In this document: positions 52,552 to 61,783 of the stretch, one piece after another
How positions within the stretch are numbered: position 1 is the stretch's first letter
Layout of the letters: every line of letters begins with the position of its first letter
Source: Chryseobacterium lactis
GTDB taxonomy: Bacteria; Bacteroidota; Bacteroidia; Flavobacteriales; Weeksellaceae
NCBI RefSeq assembly: GCF_003815875.1
Contig: NZ_CP033924.1
Location: 806,001 to 870,000 of the forward strand
DNA: 64,000 bases
Direction: 5' to 3'
Position numbers and translations under genes: made by a program
Notes under the pieces: generated by a model
Told to the model about the DNA's origin: nothing
Database searches by the model: none
What the model saw: the letters and a program-made list of their open reading frames with translations, nothing else

Positions 52552-55500
52552 ATGAGCCAATTTAAAGAATATAAAAACCTCAACCTTACTGACATAGCCG
52601 AGAATGTAGCGGAATTCTGGAAACTGAATAAAACTTTCAGCAAAAGTGTTGAGATTCGCGAGGGCAGTCCCGAGTTTGTATTTTATGAAGGTCCGCCTTC
52701 AGCAAACGGTATGCCTGGAATTCACCACGTAATGGCAAGAGCATTGAAAGATATTTTCTGCCGTTATCAAACGCAAAACGGGAAGCAGGTTTTCCGTAAA
52801 GCGGGTTGGGATACGCATGGTCTTCCTGTGGAACTGGGTGTAGAAAAAGAATTAGGAATCACTAAAGAAGATATTGGCAAAAAAATCTCGATTGAAGATT
52901 ATAACAAAGCTTGTCGTGAAGCAGTAATGCGTTATACAGATGTCTGGAATACCCTTACTGAAAAAATCGGATATTGGGTAGATCTTAATGATCCGTATAT
53001 CACGTACAAATCAAAATATATGGAGACGGTATGGTGGTTGCTGAAGCAGTTATACGACAAAAGTTTGTTGTATAAAGGATATACCATCCAGCCTTATTCG
53101 CCAAAAGCAGGAACTGGACTTTCTTCTCACGAATTGAATCAGCCCGGAACATATCGTGATGTTTCAGATACTACGGTTGTGGCCCAATTTAAAGTTAAAA
53201 AAGATTCATCTGCTTTATTCAGTGATGTTGACGGTGATGTACATATCTTAGCATGGACGACTACTCCATGGACGTTGCCTTCCAATACGGCTCTTACCGT
53301 AGGAAGAGATATTGAATATGTTTTGGTTAAAACCTTCAATCAATATACATTTGAACCGGTAACTGTTGTTTTATCAAGCGTTCTTTTACCTAAGGTTTTC
53401 GGTAAAAAATATGCTGAAGGAACGGATGAGGATTTTGCAAATTATACGGCGGAAACTAAAGTAATTCCTTTCAGAATTTTAAAAGAATTTACCGGAGAAA
53501 AGCTTGTTGACACAAGATATGAGCAACTGGTTCCATGGTTTACACCTAATGATCATGCTGAAAATGCATTCAGAGTAATCCTTGGAGATTTTGTAACCAC
53601 AGAGGATGGTACAGGTATCGTTCATACTGCACCTACCTTTGGTGCTGATGATGCGAGAGTTGCTAAAATGGCACAACCTGAGATTCCACCAATGTTGGTA
53701 AAGGATGAGAACGAGAATCTTGTACCACTGGTTGATCTTCAGGGTAAATTCATTCAGGGAGAAAATGTTCCTGAAGTATTCTCTGGAAAATATATCAAAA
53801 ACGAATATTATGATGAAGGCACTGCTCCTGAGAAATCATGGGATGTAGAGCTTGCTATTTTGTTGAAGACAGAAAACAAGGCTTTCAAAGTAGAAAAATA
53901 TGTCCACTCTTATCCACACTGCTGGAGAACGGATAAACCGGTATTATACTACCCGCTGGATTCCTGGTTTGTAAAGATGACTGCTGTAAAAGACAGATTG
54001 GTTAACTTAAACAAAGAAATCAACTGGAAGCCGAAAGCTACGGGAGAAGGCCGTTTTGCCAACTGGCTGGAGAATGTAAACGACTGGAATCTTTCCCGTT
54101 CAAGATATTGGGGAATTCCATTGCCTATCTGGAGAACAGATGATCTGAAAGAAGAAAAGATCATAGGTTCTGTGGAAGAGCTTTACAACGAAATAGAAAA
54201 ATCTATTGAAGCAGGATTAATGTCCGAAAACCCGTTCAAAGGTTTTGTGATCGGAAATATGTCTGAATCCAACTACGACCTGGTTGATCTTCATAAAAAT
54301 GTAGTAGACAAAGTGGTATTGGTTTCTGATTCAGGAAAAGCAATGAAGCGTGAGAGCGACTTGATCGACGTATGGTTTGATTCAGGTTCAATGCCGTATG
54401 CACAATTGCATTATCCTTTTGAAAACAAGGAATTAATCGACAGCAATAAAGCATTCCCTGCTGATTTTATCGCAGAAGGAGTGGATCAGACCCGTGGATG
54501 GTTCTATACGTTACATGCGATCGGAACAGCTGTTTTTGATTCTGTTGCATACAAAAATGTGATGAGTAACGGTCTTGTACTGGATAAAAACGGACAGAAG
54601 ATGTCAAAACGTTTAGGAAATGCTGTAGATCCATTTGAAACACTTTCTGTATACGGACCTGATGCTACCCGTTGGTACATGATCTCCAATGCCAATCCAT
54701 GGGAAAACCTGAAGTTTGATATCGAAGGAATTGATGAGGTAAGAAGGAAATTCTTCGGAACTCTTTACAATACCTATTCATTCTTTGCATTGTACGCCAA
54801 TGTTGATGGATTCAACTATTCTGAGAAAGAAGTGGAAAACCGCCCTGAAATAGACAGATGGATCCTTTCTGAGCTTAATCTTCTGATCAAAGAAGTAAAA
54901 GCATTCTATGAAGACTACGAACCAACAAGAGTGGCAAGAGCGATCAGTACATTTGTAAATGATAATTTAAGTAACTGGTATGTAAGATTATGCAGAAGAC
55001 GTTTCTGGAAAGGAGATTATTCTGATGATAAAATCTCTGCTTACCAGACTTTATATACCTGTCTTGAGGTAGTGGCCAAACTATCGGCTCCTATTGCTCC
55101 GTTCTTTATGGATCAGTTGTATCAGGATTTAAATAAAGTAACCGGTAAAGAAAACTGTGAATCTGTACACTTAACAGACTTCCCGGTGGCTGATGAAAGT
55201 ATGATTGATCAGGATTTGGTTGAAAAGACACACTTAGCACAGAATATCACCAGTATGGTTTTCTCCCTGAGAAAGAAAGAGAACATGAAGGTACGCCAGC
55301 CATTACAGAAAGTATTGGTGCCCGTATTGGATTCCAAAACAGAGGAGCAAATTCTTGCTGTTGCAGATCTGATCAAGCAGGAAGTGAATGTGAAAGAATT
55401 ACAGTTAATTAATGCTGAAGAAGCATCTCATTTAATTGTAAAACAGATTAAACCCAATTTCAAAGCATTAGGCCCTAAATTAGGAAAAGACATGAAAGTC

Positions 55501-55947
55501 GTAGGTGCTGAAATCAGCAATCTTACTGCAGAACAGATTTCCGGTCTTGAAAAAGAAGGAAAACTTGATGTTCAGGGATATGAGATTACTCTTGAAGATG
55601 TGGAAATTTCTACAAAAGATATCCCAGGATGGACCGTGACTTCTGACGGGAAAACAACTGTGGCACTAGATTTGACGTTAACAGATGAATTAAAATCTGA
55701 AGGGATTGCAAGAGAGTTTATTAACAGAATTCAGAACTTGCGAAAAGATAAAGACTTTGAACTGACAGACAGAATTAATATTTTCGTTGAAGAAAGCTCA
55801 CCATTCATTGAGAATATTAAGAAAAATGAGGAATATATTTCTTCAGAGGTCTTGTCAAATAAAATAGAAATTGTATCTTCACTTTCAAATTTTAACGAAA
55901 TCGAAATAGATGAGGTTAATTTTAAGATAAATATCGAAAAAAATTAA
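52552..55947 (+). CDS. ileS: Isoleucyl-tRNA synthetase (type 2)
   Basis: The 1131-residue enzyme charges tRNA-Ile. The class I signature region reads NGMPGIHHVMARALKD (the HIGH motif as HHVM), and the second motif is KMSKR in GQKMSKRLGNA. The length and the lack of a C-terminal zinc finger fit the eukaryote-like IleS2 type, common in Bacteroidota and generally less sensitive to mupirocin. The editing domain includes TTPWTLPSN. The gene starts a run of plus-strand housekeeping genes. Confidence 0.96.
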   Translation: MSQFKEYKNLNLTDIAENVAEFWKLNKTFSKSVEIREGSPEFVFYEGPPSANGMPGIHHVMARALKDIFCRYQTQNGKQVFRKAGWDTHGLPVELGVEKELGITKEDIGKKISIEDYNKACREAVMRYTDVWNTLTEKIGYWVDLNDPYITYKSKYMETVWWLLKQLYDKSLLYKGYTIQPYSPKAGTGLSSHELNQPGTYRDVSDTTVVAQFKVKKDSSALFSDVDGDVHILAWTTTPWTLPSNTALTVGRDIEYVLVKTFNQYTFEPVTVVLSSVLLPKVFGKKYAEGTDEDFANYTAETKVIPFRILKEFTGEKLVDTRYEQLVPWFTPNDHAENAFRVILGDFVTTEDGTGIVHTAPTFGADDARVAKMAQPEIPPMLVKDENENLVPLVDLQGKFIQGENVPEVFSGKYIKNEYYDEGTAPEKSWDVELAILLKTENKAFKVEKYVHSYPHCWRTDKPVLYYPLDSWFVKMTAVKDRLVNLNKEINWKPKATGEGRFANWLENVNDWNLSRSRYWGIPLPIWRTDDLKEEKIIGSVEELYNEIEKSIEAGLMSENPFKGFVIGNMSESNYDLVDLHKNVVDKVVLVSDSGKAMKRESDLIDVWFDSGSMPYAQLHYPFENKELIDSNKAFPADFIAEGVDQTRGWFYTLHAIGTAVFDSVAYKNVMSNGLVLDKNGQKMSKRLGNAVDPFETLSVYGPDATRWYMISNANPWENLKFDIEGIDEVRRKFFGTLYNTYSFFALYANVDGFNYSEKEVENRPEIDRWILSELNLLIKEVKAFYEDYEPTRVARAISTFVNDNLSNWYVRLCRRRFWKGDYSDDKISAYQTLYTCLEVVAKLSAPIAPFFMDQLYQDLNKVTGKENCESVHLTDFPVADESMIDQDLVEKTHLAQNITSMVFSLRKKENMKVRQPLQKVLVPVLDSKTEEQILAVADLIKQEVNVKELQLINAEEASHLIVKQIKPNFKALGPKLGKDMKVVGAEISNLTAEQISGLEKEGKLDVQGYEITLEDVEISTKDIPGWTVTSDGKTTVALDLTLTDELKSEGIAREFINRIQNLRKDKDFELTDRINIFVEESSPFIENIKKNEEYISSEVLSNKIEIVSSLSNFNEIEIDEVNFKINIEKN

Positions 55948-56006
55948 CATGTAGTTATTGTATTTCAAATTCCATTTCATAATTTTATTAAAAAAGAGAA
56001 AAGAAT

Positions 56007-56387
56007 ATGTCAGACGAAAGAGTTAGATACAGCGATGCTGATTTACAGGAATTTAAAGCGATCATTAAAGACAAAATAGAGAAAGCAGAAAAAGATCTTC
56101 AGCTGATCAGAGAAAGTTTCATCAATGACCAGAACAATGGGACGGATGATACTTCGCCTACCTTCAAAGCATTTGAAGAAGGAGCTGAAACATTGAGCAA
56201 GGAGCAAAACTCTATTTTAGCAGGAAGACAGGAAAAATTCGTGCGTGATCTGAAGAATGCATTAATCAGAATCGAAAATAAAACGTATGGTGTTTGTAGA
56301 GTAACAGGGAAATTAATTCCTAAGGAAAGACTTTTGGCCGTTCCTCATGCTACGCTCAGCATCGAAGCGAAAAATATGCAAAAATAA
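56007..56387 (+). CDS. TraR/DksA-family protein without zinc-finger cysteines
   Basis: The 126 residues show the DksA layout: an N-terminal coiled coil (ADLQEFKAIIKDKIEKAEK) and a C-terminal globular part. The zinc-finger region reads YGVCRVTGKLIPKERLLAVP, with one Cys instead of four, so zinc binding is unlikely. DksA-type proteins bind in the RNA polymerase secondary channel. Bacteroidota variants of this kind are commonly annotated TraR/DksA. It lies 59 bp after ileS and before a hairpin terminator. Confidence 0.85.
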   Translation: MSDERVRYSDADLQEFKAIIKDKIEKAEKDLQLIRESFINDQNNGTDDTSPTFKAFEEGAETLSKEQNSILAGRQEKFVRDLKNALIRIENKTYGVCRVTGKLIPKERLLAVPHATLSIEAKNMQK

Positions 56388-56412
56388 CCGTAAGGTTTGA
56401 AAAATAATATTG

Positions 56413-56453
56413 GGTTTATATCGTATTCAAAGGATACTTTATAAACCTAATTT
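56413..56453 (+). terminator. Probable terminator after the DksA-like gene
   Basis: GGTTTATA (56413-56420) pairs with TATAAACC (56440-56447), with inner pairing and a following TAATTTTT. Confidence 0.5.
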
Positions 56454-56466
56454 TTAATGTATACCC

Positions 56467-56712
56467 ATGAGCGAATTATTAATTTTAGGAATTATCATCG
56501 CAATCGTTTTAATGTTTTTTAATAGAGAATGGATCAAAAATAAATTCTTTCCGGAACAACATAAAAACTATACGATAGATGATCAATTTAATTCTGATAA
56601 ACGCGACCGGGAAAAAGAAATTGACAGACTTTTGAGTAAGATGGGTAAAAACGGAGTCAATGACTTGTCAGAAAAAGATAGGAAACGACTTGACGATTTG
56701 TCCAAAATGTAA
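56467..56712 (+). CDS. Small membrane-anchored protein
   Basis: An 81-residue protein with one N-terminal membrane helix (LLILGIIIAIVLMFF) and a charged tail containing DREKEIDRLLSKMGKNGVND followed by LSEKDRKRLDDL. The tail resembles the short C-terminal motif (DUF6576-type) found on Bacteroidota rhomboid-like proteins. Function unknown. It is the first of four closely spaced genes ending at 58222. Confidence 0.75.
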   Translation: MSELLILGIIIAIVLMFFNREWIKNKFFPEQHKNYTIDDQFNSDKRDREKEIDRLLSKMGKNGVNDLSEKDRKRLDDLSKM

Positions 56713-56728
56713 TAATTAAATATAAGAA

Positions 56729-56923
56729 ATGGAATCTATTATAGTACATCCAAAAAACGCAATGGAGCTAAGCGCACTGAAAGGTGTTTTGAAAGAAATG
56801 AACATTAAATTTGAGAAAGCTCATGTTAAAAGTTCGTTTAATGGCCAGAAGGTAATCAAAAAAGCAAGCGATAATAAAAATATTAAACCAGCTAACAAAC
56901 CTTCAAAACCTAAAGGAGAGTAA
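56729..56923 (+). CDS. DUF2683-type small protein
   Basis: The 64 residues start MESIIVHPKNAMELSALKG, as in DUF2683 proteins, and end in a Lys/Pro-rich tail. Family members are thought to be antitoxin-like or regulatory; no toxin gene is adjacent. The stop codon shares a base with the lspA ATG (TAATG), so the two are coupled. Confidence 0.7.
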   Translation: MESIIVHPKNAMELSALKGVLKEMNIKFEKAHVKSSFNGQKVIKKASDNKNIKPANKPSKPKGE

Positions 56924-57561
56924 TGAAAAAGATCTTAGCGATTACATTTTTGGTATTGTTAATAGACCAGGCTTCAAAAATTTATATTAAAACCCATTTC
57001 AATCTGGATGACAGCATTTCTGTTCTTCCCGGCTTTAAGCTGACTTTTGTAGAAAATCCAGGAATGGCTTATGGACTTCACTTCGGTGGAGTTATTGGGA
57101 AATACTTCCTTGTTATTTTAAGACTTTTCTTAATCGGAGGAATGGTTTATATGTTCAAAAAATGGCTGAAAGACGGAGCATCCAATTATCTTTTGGTTCC
57201 TATGGCCATTATTTTTGCAGGAGCCATCGGAAATATTATCGACGGGATGTTCTACGGAATGATTTTCGACAGCGGAACCGTATATGATCCAAGTATTGAC
57301 CGATGGATAGGATATGGTGGGATTTCCAAGTTTGCCCCTTTTGGACAAGGTTATTCTACATTTATGAAAGGATGTGTGGTAGATATGCTCCACTTCCCGT
57401 TAGTAGACTGGTATGTTCCTGAAGGATGGCCTTTAATCGGTGGCAAGCACCTTGAATTTTTCAAATATATTTTTAATGTAGCCGATTCTGCCATTACTGT
57501 AGGAGCTGCTTTATTATTAATTTTCAGAAAAAAAGCTTTCCCGAACGGTCTTGAATTTTAA
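56923..57561 (+). CDS. lspA: Lipoprotein signal peptidase (signal peptidase II)
   Basis: The 212-residue enzyme removes signal peptides from prolipoproteins in the inner membrane. It has four hydrophobic segments, the LLIDQASKIY and VENPGMAYGL motifs, and the catalytic aspartates Asp107 (GNIIDGMF) and Asp188 (NVADSAIT). An insertion of about 40 residues (121-160) between the two catalytic regions makes it longer than E. coli LspA, as usual in Bacteroidota. Confidence 0.96.
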   Translation: MKKILAITFLVLLIDQASKIYIKTHFNLDDSISVLPGFKLTFVENPGMAYGLHFGGVIGKYFLVILRLFLIGGMVYMFKKWLKDGASNYLLVPMAIIFAGAIGNIIDGMFYGMIFDSGTVYDPSIDRWIGYGGISKFAPFGQGYSTFMKGCVVDMLHFPLVDWYVPEGWPLIGGKHLEFFKYIFNVADSAITVGAALLLIFRKKAFPNGLEF

Positions 57562-57577
57562 ATGACTTATTTTTCGG

Positions 57578-58222
57578 ATGAGAAAAACAATCAAAAATAT
57601 TTTTAAATTTTTCCTGTTGCTTGTAGTGGCAGGAATTATTTTTATCGCCTGGGCAAATTACAGTATTAAGAAAGAAAGTGAATCTTTTGTTTCCTACCAT
57701 ATTGCGGATGTACCGGAAACCAAGACAGCCTTGTTACTTGGAACCGGCAAAACATTAAGCAACGGAATGCCGAATGCTTATTTCTACAACAGAATTAAAG
57801 CCACCGCAGATTTATACAACAGCGGAAAAATACAATACATTATTGTCAGCGGCGACAACAGCACCAAAGATTATAATGAGCCCGAAGATATGCAGTTGGA
57901 ACTGATGAAACAAGGGATTCCAAAAGACAAAATCATCATGGACCACGCGGGATTCAGAACACTGGATTCCGTTGTAAGAGCTAAGGATATTTTCGGACAA
58001 ACGAAACTGGTGATCATCTCACAAAAATTTCACAATGAAAGAGCCGTTTTTCTGGCACGGCACAACGGCATGGAAGCATTCGGATATAACGCAGCAGATG
58101 TGAATAAATATGCGGGTTTAAAGACCAACCTGAGAGAATACCTAGCGAAAGCTAAAGCATATTGGGATCTTTTGTTTGGAGTACAGCCGAAATTTGGAGG
58201 TGAAAAGATCGTGATTCCATAA
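57578..58222 (+). CDS. SanA/YdcF-family DUF218 membrane protein
   Basis: The 214-residue protein has one N-terminal membrane helix (about 8-28) and a DUF218 domain: ALLLGTGKTLSNGMPNAYF, YIIVSGDNSTKDYNEPEDM, DHAGFRTLDSVVRAK and ISQKFHNERAVFLAR. SanA-like proteins influence envelope permeability and vancomycin exclusion; the biochemical activity is unsettled. It is 16 bp from lspA, in the same transcript. Confidence 0.88.
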   Translation: MRKTIKNIFKFFLLLVVAGIIFIAWANYSIKKESESFVSYHIADVPETKTALLLGTGKTLSNGMPNAYFYNRIKATADLYNSGKIQYIIVSGDNSTKDYNEPEDMQLELMKQGIPKDKIIMDHAGFRTLDSVVRAKDIFGQTKLVIISQKFHNERAVFLARHNGMEAFGYNAADVNKYAGLKTNLREYLAKAKAYWDLLFGVQPKFGGEKIVIP

Positions 58223-58225
58223 TTT

Positions 58226-58292
58226 ATGTTTTGGCTAAAGCCATTGGAATTGTTTCTTTATTGTAAGGCGGGCTAAAGCCCACCCCTATTGA
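58226..58292. repeat. GGCTAAAGCC palindromic repeat, fourth copy
   Basis: GGCTAAAGCC at 58233-58242, 27-bp spacer, then GCGGGCTAAAGCCCAC (core 58270-58281) and CCTATTGAT. It begins just after the SanA-like stop codon and may act as its transcript end. Confidence 0.8.
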
Positions 58293-58388
58293 TAGAGCCA
58301 AGCCAATATTGAAATTTGGTAACAACATCTTTCGTCTTTCGTCTTTCATCTTTTAAACTTTTTAATTCATTATTCCCGGCAAACCTCG

Positions 58389-58396
58389 TAAATTTG
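58389..58396 (+). promoter_or_regulatory. Candidate -7 element for trpS
   Basis: TAAATTTG, 35 bp before the trpS ATG, fits TAnnTTTG; the TTG element is not evident. Confidence 0.4.
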
Positions 58397-58431
58397 CAAT
58401 TCATTAATTTTTAAATATAAATTTTAAACAA

Positions 58432-59400
58432 ATGTCAAGAATTCTTACCGGCATTCAAGCCACCGGAACTCCCCATCTTGGAAATCTTCTTGGGGCGATT
58501 ATTCCTGCTATCGAATTATCCAAGCAGGAGGAAAATGAATCATTTTTATTTATCGCTAACCTTCATACACTTACGCAGATTAAAGATGCGGAGGTGCTGA
58601 GACAGAATACCTACGAGATTGCTGCGGCTTGGCTTGCTTGTGGACTAGATACACAGAAAACGTACTTTTACAGACAGAGTGATATCCCTGAAACCTGTGA
58701 ACTTACTTGGCATTTATCATGTTTCTTCCCTTATCAAAGATTAACATTAGCGCACTCTTTTAAAGATAAAGCAGACAGACTTCAGGATGTGAATGCAGGA
58801 TTGTTTACCTATCCTATTTTGATGGCTGCGGATATTTTATTGTACGATGCAGAGATTGTTCCTGTAGGAAAAGATCAGCTTCAGCACCTGGAGATTGCAA
58901 GAGATGTTGCTTCAAGGTTTAATAACCAGATGGGCGAAATTCTTGTACTACCACAGGCAGAACTTCAGAAAGACACCAAATATGTTCCCGGAACTGATGG
59001 CCGCAAAATGTCTAAGTCAATGGGAAATATCATCAATATTTTCTTACCGGAAAAGGAACTGAAGAAGCAGGTGATGAGTATTGAGTCGGATTCTAAGTCT
59101 TTAGAAGAACCTAAAGATCCTGAAACGGATAAAACCTTCCAGATCTATGAACTGATTGCAACTCCTGAACAGACTGAAGAATTAAGAGCCAAATATCTGG
59201 CCGGCAACTTTGGTTATGGTCATGCTAAAAAAGAATTGTTGGATCTTATCCTGGTTCGTTTCGAGAAGGAAAGGGAAATATTCAATTATTATATGACGCA
59301 CCTTGACGAACTGGAAGCAAAACTTCAGGAAGGCGCAGAAAAAACAAGACCTGTTGCATTGGCTACTCTTAAAAGGGTAAGAACAAGCTTAGGGTTTTAA
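58432..59400 (+). CDS. trpS: Tryptophanyl-tRNA synthetase
   Basis: This 322-residue class I synthetase charges tRNA-Trp. The HIGH motif is HLGN (residues 15-18 in GTPHLGNLLGAI) and the KMSKS motif is intact (DGRKMSKSMGN). The tryptophan-pocket region reads YPILMAADILLYDAE. Length fits bacterial TrpRS. It is a single gene bounded by a repeat-containing gap on the left and a strong terminator on the right. Confidence 0.97.
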   Translation: MSRILTGIQATGTPHLGNLLGAIIPAIELSKQEENESFLFIANLHTLTQIKDAEVLRQNTYEIAAAWLACGLDTQKTYFYRQSDIPETCELTWHLSCFFPYQRLTLAHSFKDKADRLQDVNAGLFTYPILMAADILLYDAEIVPVGKDQLQHLEIARDVASRFNNQMGEILVLPQAELQKDTKYVPGTDGRKMSKSMGNIINIFLPEKELKKQVMSIESDSKSLEEPKDPETDKTFQIYELIATPEQTEELRAKYLAGNFGYGHAKKELLDLILVRFEKEREIFNYYMTHLDELEAKLQEGAEKTRPVALATLKRVRTSLGF

Positions 59401-59423
59401 TTCTAATCTGATTTTTAAACATA

Positions 59424-59452
59424 AAAAGCCTTTCATTTTTTGAAAGGCTTTT
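59424..59452. terminator. Bidirectional terminator between trpS and the histidine kinase gene
   Basis: AAAAGCCTTTCA (59424-59435) and TGAAAGGCTTTT (59441-59452) form a perfect 12-bp stem with a T5 loop. Confidence 0.9.
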
Positions 59453-59457
59453 GTATT

Positions 59458-60750
59458 TTAGAATTTTTGTATGTTATTTTTAGTCAGAATAAAATAATGC
59501 ATCTGATCTTCAAACTCATAAGAAATATCCCAACCCGGATACTGTTTGATGATCGTCTTAATAATAGACAAACCCAGCCCTGTGGAACCACGATCAGTTC
59601 CCTGCTTATAAAAACGATTAAATATGCGGGATTTATCTAAAGGGACAGGCGATCCACTGTTTTGAAATGTGATTCTGTCGTTTTCAATAATGATATTCAG
59701 GGTTCCTTCTTCATTATTATATTTGACAGCATTTTTAAGAAGATTGGATAATAAGATATCGGCCAGATCCTGATTAAAATTGGCCTCAAAACCTCCTCTT
59801 TCTATGATATTGACATTGATATTTTTAAATTGAATAAAGTCTTCATAGTTTTCAACAAGCCTAGTAATCAATGTATTGAAATTCAAACCTGCCGTTTTAT
59901 TGAACTGGCTGTTTTCTATTTTGGAAAGCATTAATAGGGATTTATTCAATCCTACCATTCTTCGCAGATCATTTTTAACTTCAGAAAGAAAATTCATATT
60001 CTTTTTATCGAGTTCTTCATTCTGAATGAGAAGATCTATTTTATTGATCACAATAGCAAGCGGGGTTTGAAGCTCATGGGATGCATTTTCAATAAATTGT
60101 TTCTGCTGATAAAAAACGAGTTCATTACGCTCGATCATTTCACCTATCTCCACATTTAATTCTTCAAATTCTTTTATTGAATAATTCTGTTGTTCCTGAA
60201 CAGAAGGATTCCCAAACTGATATTTTTTCAATTGATCTAAAATAGAATAAAATGGCCTCATTGCCTTATTAAGCAAATATCCATTCACCACTACAATACT
60301 TATGACCAAAAGAATATAAAGAACAATCAGAGCAGTCGTAAGATCATAAATCAGCTCATCTTCTTCCACAGTAGAGGTTCTGATGACAAGCCTTTGATAG
60401 CTTTTAAACTGATCGATAAAGTCGGCTTCAAGTACGCGATAAGGCTGGTCTTTATCGTCATACTCCATATAATACATTTTATTGTAGAGTCTACTTTTGT
60501 TCTTGTATTCACCGGAAGCAATAGGCATGATTTTAAATTCGTTAAAACCAAAATCATTGTTTTTTAATAGCTGCGGATTCAGATAAACCGCTTTAATGAT
60601 CTGTATTTTCCGGTCTCTTAATCCATCATCCACATTATCATGTACTTCATCCAGAATATAGGCATAAAATAACCCAGCCCAAACTGCAATAACCAGCAGC
60701 AGGATCATAATCAGATATTTTATCGTATAATATTTTAACGAAACTTTCAT
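59458..60750 (-). CDS. Sensor histidine kinase
   Basis: The 430-residue kinase has two membrane helices (about 10-30 and 143-165) bounding a ~110-residue periplasmic sensor, then a HisKA domain with the phospho-acceptor in ENASHELQTPLAI, and a HATPase_c domain with NLLKNAVKYN and GLGLSIIKTI. Its ATG shares a base with the stop of the response regulator (TGATG), so they are translated together. The signal is unknown; the nearby PepSY-like genes might be targets or modulators. Confidence 0.94.
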   Translation of the reverse strand: MKVSLKYYTIKYLIMILLLVIAVWAGLFYAYILDEVHDNVDDGLRDRKIQIIKAVYLNPQLLKNNDFGFNEFKIMPIASGEYKNKSRLYNKMYYMEYDDKDQPYRVLEADFIDQFKSYQRLVIRTSTVEEDELIYDLTTALIVLYILLVISIVVVNGYLLNKAMRPFYSILDQLKKYQFGNPSVQEQQNYSIKEFEELNVEIGEMIERNELVFYQQKQFIENASHELQTPLAIVINKIDLLIQNEELDKKNMNFLSEVKNDLRRMVGLNKSLLMLSKIENSQFNKTAGLNFNTLITRLVENYEDFIQFKNINVNIIERGGFEANFNQDLADILLSNLLKNAVKYNNEEGTLNIIIENDRITFQNSGSPVPLDKSRIFNRFYKQGTDRGSTGLGLSIIKTIIKQYPGWDISYEFEDQMHYFILTKNNIQKF

Positions 60751-61421
60751 CAGATAAATTTATATCCTATACCATACACAGCCTGGAAATCTGCTTCAGC
60801 ATGTAGGGTTTTTAATTTTTTACGAAGATTTTTAATCTGCGAATAGATAAAATCAAGACTATCTGCCTGATCGATATAATCGCCCCAAATGGCTTCTGCG
60901 AGGGTAGTTTTCTGCAAGGTTTTCTCAGGATGAATCACAAAATAATACAAAAGATCATATTCTTTACGGTTCAGCACCAGTTCTTCACTTCCTACCATAA
61001 CTTTCCGGCTGTCGGGATCGATGCTTATATTTTTATATTTGATGATACTTTCCCCATCCTGATGATTTCGCCTGATCACAGATTTGATCCTTGCCATTAA
61101 TTCTGCCAGGTGAAAAGGTTTGGCAAGATAATCATCGGCACCTATCTCCAGACCGGTTACCTTATCATCCACCGAATCTTTGGCAGAAAGGATAATGACC
61201 GGATCTTTTTTATGCATTTTCTTAATCTCTTTCAACAGATCGATGCCATTCCCATCCGGAAGCATGATATCCAAAAGGATACAATCGTATTCGTAAGAAA
61301 TAATTTTTTCCAACCCGGACTGATAGGTATCGGCATATTCTACAATAAAATGTTCTGCCTCCAGAAATTTCTGTACCGTATTTTTTAACTCCGGTTCATC
61401 TTCTACTATTAAAATCTTCAT
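60750..61421 (-). CDS. OmpR-family response regulator
   Basis: The 223 residues comprise a receiver domain (1-115) with the phospho-acceptor Asp in LLDIMLPDGNG and Lys in ADDYLAKPFH, and an OmpR/PhoB winged-helix domain (about 125-220) with EYDLLYYFVIHPEKTL. It is the first gene of the kinase operon. Short PepSY-like proteins lie just upstream on the same strand. Confidence 0.95.
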   Translation of the reverse strand: MKILIVEDEPELKNTVQKFLEAEHFIVEYADTYQSGLEKIISYEYDCILLDIMLPDGNGIDLLKEIKKMHKKDPVIILSAKDSVDDKVTGLEIGADDYLAKPFHLAELMARIKSVIRRNHQDGESIIKYKNISIDPDSRKVMVGSEELVLNRKEYDLLYYFVIHPEKTLQKTTLAEAIWGDYIDQADSLDFIYSQIKNLRKKLKTLHAEADFQAVYGIGYKFI

Positions 61422-61481
61422 ATATACAGCTGTTATTTATCTGCCGGGTGACCAAGTATCTATCAAATATAGGAAATTATA

Positions 61482-61527
61482 AAGTTGGAAGCAGGAAGAC
61501 TTTCTATTGCCTTCCTGCTTCCAACTT
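61482..61527. repeat. Perfect 17-bp inverted repeat (hairpin/terminator)
   Basis: AAGTTGGAAGCAGGAAG (61482-61498) and its exact complement (61511-61527), 12-nt loop. It lies between the small PepSY-like gene and the response regulator, so it may end transcription of the former, although the following T-run on the minus strand is weak. Confidence 0.7.
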
Positions 61528-61540
61528 ACTTTTAAAAAAA

Positions 61541-61747
61541 TTAATTTGTTTTTACAAAACGTCCGTCCGCATCGAAGATCAGACTTATACCGTTCATCAA
61601 ATCAACTTTATAGGCGTTATATTTTTTTTCAATAGACTGAACTACGCTGCACGGATAGTGCTTTGTCATAAAAGACACCATACTCTTTCTAATCTTGCTT
61701 GAAGAAACCTTTCTTCCATTACTTCTTATTAAGCTCCAGTTAACCAT
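61541..61747 (-). CDS. Small PepSY-like (DUF2874-type) protein
   Basis: The 68 residues resemble one repeat of the PepSY-like family: ISKIRKSMVSFM-type helix (KIRKSMVSFMTKHY), then KKYNAYKVDLMNGISLIFDADGRFVK, which parallels the repeats of the next gene. No signal peptide is visible, so the start may be wrong or the protein may act in the cytoplasm. It ends 13 bp before the hairpin at 61482. Confidence 0.7.
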   Translation of the reverse strand: MVNWSLIRSNGRKVSSSKIRKSMVSFMTKHYPCSVVQSIEKKYNAYKVDLMNGISLIFDADGRFVKTN

Positions 61748-61783
61748 AATATTAAATTTTTTATTGTTATACGTTACTTGTAA

